From an uncultured Elusimicrobia bacterium (GTDB lineage: Bacteria > Elusimicrobiota > Elusimicrobia > UBA1565 > UBA9628), in NCBI GenBank assembly GCA_903830945.1, contig CAIKVT010000029.1:185278-249277 (forward strand): DNA of 64,000 nucleotides, read 5' to 3'. The translations under genes and the position numbers were made by a program. Under the pieces are notes generated by a model, which was given only the letters and a program-made list of their open reading frames with translations, ran no database searches and had not been told where the DNA came from. The first letter of the stretch is position 1. Each line of letters begins with the position of its first letter. Positions 59,088-64,000 of the stretch are shown here, piece by piece.

Positions 59088-60635
59088 CTACCTAAGGCGG
59101 CCGGCTTCTTTCTCCTCTTTCATCTTTTCAAGACCGCTCTCGACGCGCTGAGCAAAGGCATCCTCCATTTCCTGAAGGGTGCTCAAAGCGATCTGCACCT
59201 TGGCGCCGGCCTGCACGCCGCCCGAAGCGCTGGTCACGACCACCATGGTCGCGACTTCATCCTGCTCGCCGGGCATCTCGACCAAGCGCAACAGATCCCC
59301 CTGCCCCAAAGCGACTTCTTCGCCGGTCTCCACCTCGACCGCGCTGACTTCGTCGTGCACGGCGAAGACGTGCTTGGGATCCAAAGCCCGCTCCAAGGTC
59401 ACCGGCTCATTGGCCTTGTAATTTTCAAGAGCCACCTTGACCTGCGCGGCGACCTGTTCCTTGATCTCCTCACTAATCGCGGCCTGGCTCGTCTGCTGGC
59501 GCTGCTGCTGCTCCTCAGCGGCCAGCTCATGATAGCGGGCAGCCAGCATGTCGGCGATGAGATAATCCGTCAGCCAATAGGCGGGGCTAGCATAGGTGCG
59601 ATACGGCCGATAATACCAACCGTAATAACCATACCACGGTTCGCTGTTCCACCCATACCAATTGTAGGCATAAGGCGTATACCAGGGAGTATAGAACCAC
59701 GGATTATAGAAGTACGGATTGTAGACGGGAACATAGACATAATACGAACGTCCATGGCGCTGATACCCACGATAGTCGTAATTGCGGGTCCTCCGATTAC
59801 CATTGATCACCGTCGTCTTGTTGATCACGATCCGATCGCCATTCCTAGTGCTCTTGATGACGGTCTGATTACCCCTCGGAGAAGTCTTGGTGATAGTACC
59901 GTCGCGATCAGTCCGAGTCCTAGATCCGCTCGGGTTGATCCGAGTATGCGCGCCATCCTTGCCATACTCATACTTGGTCGTCTCAACCTTTCCGGTCCTC
60001 GGATTAACCCGCTTGGACACGGTATCCTTGAGCTTGCCGTCGGCGCCATACGTGCGCTCGGTAGATCCGCCGCTGGACCTCTTCTCGGATTCCGTCCTGG
60101 TGCCGTCGTGGTGCTTGACCGTATCCCTCACAACGACCGGACTTGGCCGAGGCTTATTAGGAGTCCCATTAACCGGTTTAGGCCCCTGAGCCGGATTGGT
60201 AGCCACAGGAGGCTTAGACCCGCCAGAAGGCTTACTGGGAGACACGGGCGGCCGGCTGGGAGGCGTAGACGGCTTGCTGGGAGGTGTGGACGGCCGGCTG
60301 GGAGGCGTAGACGGCTTGCTGGGAGGTGTGGACGGCCGGCTGGGAGATGTATAACCGCGCGAAGGCGAGATCGGCCGGCTCGGGGCCGAGTAGGACCCTC
60401 CTCCTCCCCTGCTATGGCCGGCACTCAGGGTCAAGCTGGCTTCTTTTATAAGACGGGGAGCCCCTTCCTGATCGGCACTCACGTCCACTGTTATTCTCTT
60501 GGGAAGCTCGGCGCCTGAAGTAAGGCTAAAACCGCGCTCAAGTACTTGAGAGTCGGTGATCTGAAGCTGGGCGCGCGCCACTCCCTGCCCGGCTGTCAGA
60601 ACTAAGGCAACAATGGCCACTGCAATCTTTTTCAT
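59088..60635 (-). CDS. Exported low-complexity protein with Pro/Ser repeats and Tyr/Trp-rich centre
   Basis: Signal peptide (KKIAVAIVALVLTAGQGVARA), a Ser/Gly/Pro region (~85-140) of 14-residue repeats (RPSTPPSKPSTPPS), a Thr/Arg/Gly region with RHS-like turns (TYGADGKLKDTVSKRVNPRTGKVETTKYEYGKDG), a Tyr/Trp-rich centre (YYVYVPVYNPYFYNPWFYTPW, ~300-350) and a helical, Glu-rich C-terminal part (~380-515) with a small beta domain (VFAVHDEVSAVEVETGEEVALGQGDLLRLVEMPG). No family is recognised. The composition suits a surface or wall-binding protein. Confidence 0.8.
   Translation of the reverse strand: MKKIAVAIVALVLTAGQGVARAQLQITDSQVLERGFSLTSGAELPKRITVDVSADQEGAPRLIKEASLTLSAGHSRGGGGSYSAPSRPISPSRGYTSPSRPSTPPSKPSTPPSRPSTPPSKPSTPPSRPPVSPSKPSGGSKPPVATNPAQGPKPVNGTPNKPRPSPVVVRDTVKHHDGTRTESEKRSSGGSTERTYGADGKLKDTVSKRVNPRTGKVETTKYEYGKDGAHTRINPSGSRTRTDRDGTITKTSPRGNQTVIKSTRNGDRIVINKTTVINGNRRTRNYDYRGYQRHGRSYYVYVPVYNPYFYNPWFYTPWYTPYAYNWYGWNSEPWYGYYGWYYRPYRTYASPAYWLTDYLIADMLAARYHELAAEEQQQRQQTSQAAISEEIKEQVAAQVKVALENYKANEPVTLERALDPKHVFAVHDEVSAVEVETGEEVALGQGDLLRLVEMPGEQDEVATMVVVTSASGGVQAGAKVQIALSTLQEMEDAFAQRVESGLEKMKEEKEAGRLR
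60252..60345 (-). repeat. 42-bp tandem repeat in the Pro/Ser region
   Basis: Two complete identical 42-base units (60252-60293, 60294-60335) and a partial third. They encode 14 residues each. Copy number can vary by slippage. Confidence 0.85.
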
Positions 60636-60686
60636 ATGTCTTCTCCACTAACTAGGATGATGCAAGCTCTCGCATGTCATAAGGTC

Positions 60687-63653
60687 TTAAGGGATCACAC
60701 CGGCGTCCTTGGCCTCAGCCATCTCGTAGAGTCGTTCGATGCGCAGCGTCGTGTCCGGGTGCGTGACGAAGAGGTTGAAGAGGAAGTTATCCTGCTTGCC
60801 CACAACCATATCGGAGAGGGAGTCAGACTGCGGCAAGACCCCCGCCTTCTGCATCTGCTCGACCGGGTTCACGGTGAACAAGTGCGCGTTGGCCGCCACT
60901 ATCGGCAGACGCTCGGCCGCGATGGCCGGCCCCAACGTTTTAGGCCGCCAGGTCGTCAGCAGTCCCAAGGCCAAAGCCAAGGCCTCAGGATCGTTGCTGA
61001 GCTTGGCGCCATCGGAGTCCGCCATGCCCTCGTCTGCCCGGGAAGAGGCCATCTGCGTGATCTGCAGGATGATCGGCGCCCACAAAGCCGCGAACACCCG
61101 CAGCAGCACCGGCAGGGACTGCACAATCAGACCCGTGGAGATGGGCTCGAGGCGCACGCGACCGTCGCCGCCCTTCATGCGGGCCTCGGACTTCGACTTG
61201 CGCGGGAACAGGCGATCCTTGAGCTTCTTGGCTGCGGCCTGTGCGTGGCCAACGGCCCACAACACGCCGTAAGCCGCGAAGGCGACCCCGGAGCTGATCG
61301 AGCCCGCGATGGCGTTCAAAAGCATATGGCGATCCATCACATGACTAAACTCATGTGAGAGCACGCCGCGAAGGGCGCGCACGCCCAGCTTCCTCATATC
61401 CTCGACACTCGCGTTCTTTACCGCCTCGGCGGTCTGCACCGGCGTGGCATAAGCGGCCACGCCCGGAATAGAGCTTGCGATGGCCTTGCGGAAGACCTTG
61501 TAGGCCTTGCTGTCCGGATCGAAGGCGGCCAGAAGCCGGATGATGCCGGCGCGCAGGTTCTCCGTGTCGAGCAGCATCTCCTTAATGCCCTGAGTCACAC
61601 CAACCAGGGCGTGGAATGGGCTGCGGCCCGTGGCGTAGGCGTTGGGGGCGGTGAGCGGATCGATGACCATCTCCGGCATGGGGATTGGCTCTCGGCCCTT
61701 CTCCGCGCGCTGGGCATTGACGAGTCCGCGCAGATCCTTCATGATAGCGAAGAACTCCGGATCCTCCTTCTCATTGGCTGGGGTGTCCTGCATCACCTTC
61801 TTGATGATCCAAGGGGAGAATAGGAAAGAAATCGATGCCATAGCCGCGGCGATGAGGACGTTCTTGCCCAGGCTCGCGAAGCCGAAGACCGTGGCGCCCA
61901 TCCCGAAGCCCATGGCGGCCATAGTCCCGATGAGCAGTCCGGTCTTAAGCCAATAGTGGAAATTCGGCCAGCGTGTCGGCTGGTCCGCCGACGCGTTTAG
62001 ATCGGCCAAAGGTTTGACCGCGGTCGAAGGCGCGGGCTGAGCTTTGGGCAGGAGTATGCCCAAAAGCGCCTCGGTCCAGACAGCCGCCCGCTCCGGAGCG
62101 AAGGCGATGACCAGGAAGGTCAAGGGGCTGGTGAAGGCGGTCGCGGCCGCGAAAGAGAGCAGTCCCAGGTAGATGGTATTGAAGTTGAGCAGGTTGTAGA
62201 CCACATTATAGAGCCACAGCGGCAAGTGGCACCGCTGCCACCAGGAAGGTGCCTCCCCGCTCCAGCCGTAGGTCTTACTGCCCAGGAACTGCCAGGCGCC
62301 GAAGGCGAGATTGCTATAGACCGCGCTGAATCCCGTCAGAAGCGCGAAAACCACTCCGGTCATGGCCCACTGGTAGACCGGGAAGCGCATCTTCTGCAGG
62401 CTGCCGGGAACGGAGAAGGGCTGGCCGGACTCGGCCGAGCGGATGATGCTGCCTAGAAAAAAAGACAGGGTGGTCATGACCGGAAGCATCATCATGCCCA
62501 AGAGCGGACCGATACCAATGGCGCCGGCCACAGCCACGCCGAGGACGACGGGCAACACGGCAAGCGCGCCCCAGGTCGCAAGGCTATCGAGCACGTTCCC
62601 GCCCGCGCCCAAGGACCGGCCGGCCATGAGGCCGACCAGCGGCAATCCGGCGACGGCCAACTGCTTGAGCGTGACGATTGCGGCCAGGCTGGGCCCCGCG
62701 ATGGCCACCGCGCCCAGGAAAGCGCCAGTGGCGATATCCAGAACCCACTTGATATTGGTCAGGCGCGGCGAGTCGCGCAGGGAAAGCCGGTAGCGGGCGA
62801 AAAGGGCGGCGGGCAGGATCAAGATGCCGGAACTCACAGCCCAGACCGCGGCGACGGGCACCAGACCGAAGACGGCAGGCCAGAGAGCCACAGCCAAAAC
62901 CTGCAAGCCGAAGACCGCGCTGCCCGCAATGGCCATCCGAACGCTGGTCGCAAGCGCCCCGGCGACGCGGGTGCCGACAGTGCGGCTCCTGGCCACAGGA
63001 ACCGTCATCAGTCTGGACCGACTAACGGACGTCTCAGCCCGGCTGGAAACAAGCCCCGACTGTGCCTGGACAGACGGGAGTGCCGTCACGACGGCATCGG
63101 AGGTCTCCGCGACGAGGCGGATGCCGAAGATGCGGTCCATGATGGAGGCGGCCGAGGTCTTGGCCGTGCCCGCGGACATGGAGCCAAGCTGTTCGGCGGA
63201 GAGAGTAAGCTTCTCCTTCTGCCCAAGGAGTTCGCCCAGCTTCGGCGCGGCCGCTGGTTTCTCCACGGACCTGACGACGGCTATAGTGCCGGCCCGCTCG
63301 TTGCCGGCGACAGGGGCAGTATTGAACTCGTCCATGCCAGGGACTGGCACTGACTCAGATTCACCGACCTTGATCGACGGCGCGGCAAGCAGCAGGATGG
63401 ATTCCCGGACCGCAGGCGCCGGCGCACCAGTCTCGGGAGAAAGGGCGACCTTAAGCCCTAAGGCCGAAAAGCCGACCGATGTATTGGAAAGTTGGTTGAC
63501 GGGATTGATGCCGCGGACCGGTCCCGACATGCCGACGGGGACCGATGAAGCCGAGCCTCGGTTGATGATGGCGCCCACCGCGGCGTAGCAAGGAAGTCCA
63601 GGAGCGGTCAGGACAAGGATGGCGACTATAAAGGAGGCGATAAATTTCTTCAT
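60687..63653 (-). CDS. Large polytopic M48 metallopeptidase with exported N-terminal region
   Basis: Signal peptide (KFIASFIVAILVLTAPGLPC), ~220 residues of Ser/Val/Pro-rich sequence, then about ten transmembrane helices (~240-600), and a C-terminal M48 domain: HEFSHVMDRH (His767, His771), MASSRADEGMADSDGAKL with the third ligand Glu ~875, and THPDTTLRIERLYEMA. 988 residues, far longer than HtpX (~290). Active zinc enzyme expected. It shares the PGLxCYxA segment after the signal with the subtilase at 48033. Upstream of the low-complexity protein gene, same strand, 51 bases apart. Confidence 0.9.
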   Translation of the reverse strand: MKKFIASFIVAILVLTAPGLPCYAAVGAIINRGSASSVPVGMSGPVRGINPVNQLSNTSVGFSALGLKVALSPETGAPAPAVRESILLLAAPSIKVGESESVPVPGMDEFNTAPVAGNERAGTIAVVRSVEKPAAAPKLGELLGQKEKLTLSAEQLGSMSAGTAKTSAASIMDRIFGIRLVAETSDAVVTALPSVQAQSGLVSSRAETSVSRSRLMTVPVARSRTVGTRVAGALATSVRMAIAGSAVFGLQVLAVALWPAVFGLVPVAAVWAVSSGILILPAALFARYRLSLRDSPRLTNIKWVLDIATGAFLGAVAIAGPSLAAIVTLKQLAVAGLPLVGLMAGRSLGAGGNVLDSLATWGALAVLPVVLGVAVAGAIGIGPLLGMMMLPVMTTLSFFLGSIIRSAESGQPFSVPGSLQKMRFPVYQWAMTGVVFALLTGFSAVYSNLAFGAWQFLGSKTYGWSGEAPSWWQRCHLPLWLYNVVYNLLNFNTIYLGLLSFAAATAFTSPLTFLVIAFAPERAAVWTEALLGILLPKAQPAPSTAVKPLADLNASADQPTRWPNFHYWLKTGLLIGTMAAMGFGMGATVFGFASLGKNVLIAAAMASISFLFSPWIIKKVMQDTPANEKEDPEFFAIMKDLRGLVNAQRAEKGREPIPMPEMVIDPLTAPNAYATGRSPFHALVGVTQGIKEMLLDTENLRAGIIRLLAAFDPDSKAYKVFRKAIASSIPGVAAYATPVQTAEAVKNASVEDMRKLGVRALRGVLSHEFSHVMDRHMLLNAIAGSISSGVAFAAYGVLWAVGHAQAAAKKLKDRLFPRKSKSEARMKGGDGRVRLEPISTGLIVQSLPVLLRVFAALWAPIILQITQMASSRADEGMADSDGAKLSNDPEALALALGLLTTWRPKTLGPAIAAERLPIVAANAHLFTVNPVEQMQKAGVLPQSDSLSDMVVGKQDNFLFNLFVTHPDTTLRIERLYEMAEAKDAGVIP

Positions 63654-63806
63654 GGCGTCTATTCTATCGTTATGCCGGCCGATCTCCTCGGGTCTAAAGT
63701 CCTAAAGGCGACCTATATTTCGACCCATAAACTTCGGCCCCATGGACCCACAGCGCAAGCTGAGCTCGTCAGCGGGAAAGTCATACCAGGGAGCATGGAC
63801 CACGCG

Positions 63807-64000
63807 TCACTTAATGGGTTCGGGCGGCAGAGGCGGCTCAGCCGGCTGGGACAAAGGCTTCGTGCCGTGGGCCACGATGCCCGTCTGGATGTTGCGCTGG
63901 ATCCAGCCGTCCCGGTCCTCGTAGTCGTGCCAGCGCTCGAGGAACTCGGGCAGAGGCATGTAAGTGTAGCGCTTCGGGGTGGAGGGGTCCATCAGGTAAA
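63807..64000 (-). CDS. C-terminal end of a possible C39-like domain protein (cut by window end)
   Basis: The frame runs off the window at 64000 and ends at 63807. Visible sequence YLMDPSTPKRYTYMPLPEFLERWHDYE resembles the last strands of Peptidase_C39-like domains (x-D-P-x-x-x-x-x-x-x-P-x-x-E-F-x-x-x-W), followed by a linker and Pro-rich tail. The catalytic part is not visible, so function is open. 63654-63806 holds no gene. Confidence 0.45.
   Translation of the reverse strand, partial: YLMDPSTPKRYTYMPLPEFLERWHDYEDRDGWIQRNIQTGIVAHGTKPLSQPAEPPLPPEPIK

Noticed and set aside
60252..60345. CRISPR-like array
   Set aside because: The repeats are contiguous, without spacers, and encode Pro/Ser repeats in frame.

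Overview
The window is about 60% GC and reads as the chromosome of a Gram-negative-type, so far uncultured-looking bacterium. It carries an outer-membrane beta-barrel protein, an LpxL-like acyltransferase, lipoproteins and a standard translation and replication gene set. The mix of TPR-fused Ser/Thr kinases, a metacaspase, two large M48 peptidases and a long-prodomain subtilase fits Elusimicrobiota best in my judgement. That assignment is an inference from gene style and not a database match.

Layout. 1-1821 is the 3' part of uvrB. 1844-7494 is an accessory island: a Sel1-repeat protein, a decayed IS110 element, a BrnT/BrnA toxin-antitoxin pair whose toxin has a stop at codon 2, and an intact AbiEi/AbiEii pair. 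Three same-direction copies of a palindrome-rich intergenic repeat sit at 1844, 4944 and 7127; the last two bracket the AbiE pair. 7495-17492 holds a lemA-M48 protease pair with a divergent sigma-54-type ATPase, a Fic protein with an operator array, a DUF3592 membrane protein, a divergent TrpF-like barrel, a metacaspase lipoprotein, a mini-ORF derived from the uvrB tail and an orphan histidine kinase. 17523-23825 is metabolism and housekeeping (chagasin-type inhibitor, dCMP deaminase, exported Pcm; then nadC, birA, greA, queG and a BamA-like barrel).

23859-31375 has a minus-strand run (secretion-type ATPase, receiver protein, fixC, fixX, a 56-residue protein), tilS, and a run from tmRNA through sppA, a Yip1-like protein, nnrE and a cyclophilin. 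31411-36486 encodes two paralogous kinases with an exported TPR part and a cytoplasmic kinase domain. 37015-46186 is a nine-gene minus-strand run: trxA, polA, rhomboid, coaE, rho, an M23 peptidase, rpmE, prfA, prmC. 46422-64000 holds a DUF4143 ATPase, a subtilase with a receiver protein, two small genes (one with an HU-like tail), an RhlE-type helicase, a PAP2-like protein, an RlmI-like methyltransferase, an LpxL-like acyltransferase, a nitronate monooxygenase, a GH3 glucosidase, a low-complexity exported protein, a second M48 peptidase and the end of a possible C39-like protein.

Cross-cutting points. (i) Many genes, especially acquired ones, have a -10 box 6-7 bases before the start codon and no ribosome binding site, so leaderless mRNA seems common. 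(ii) queG and rho share an in-frame, codon-aligned insertion of about 20 codons, like a repeat that invades reading frames. (iii) Closely packed genes often overlap by 4 bases, including GTGA and TTGA junctions with non-ATG starts.
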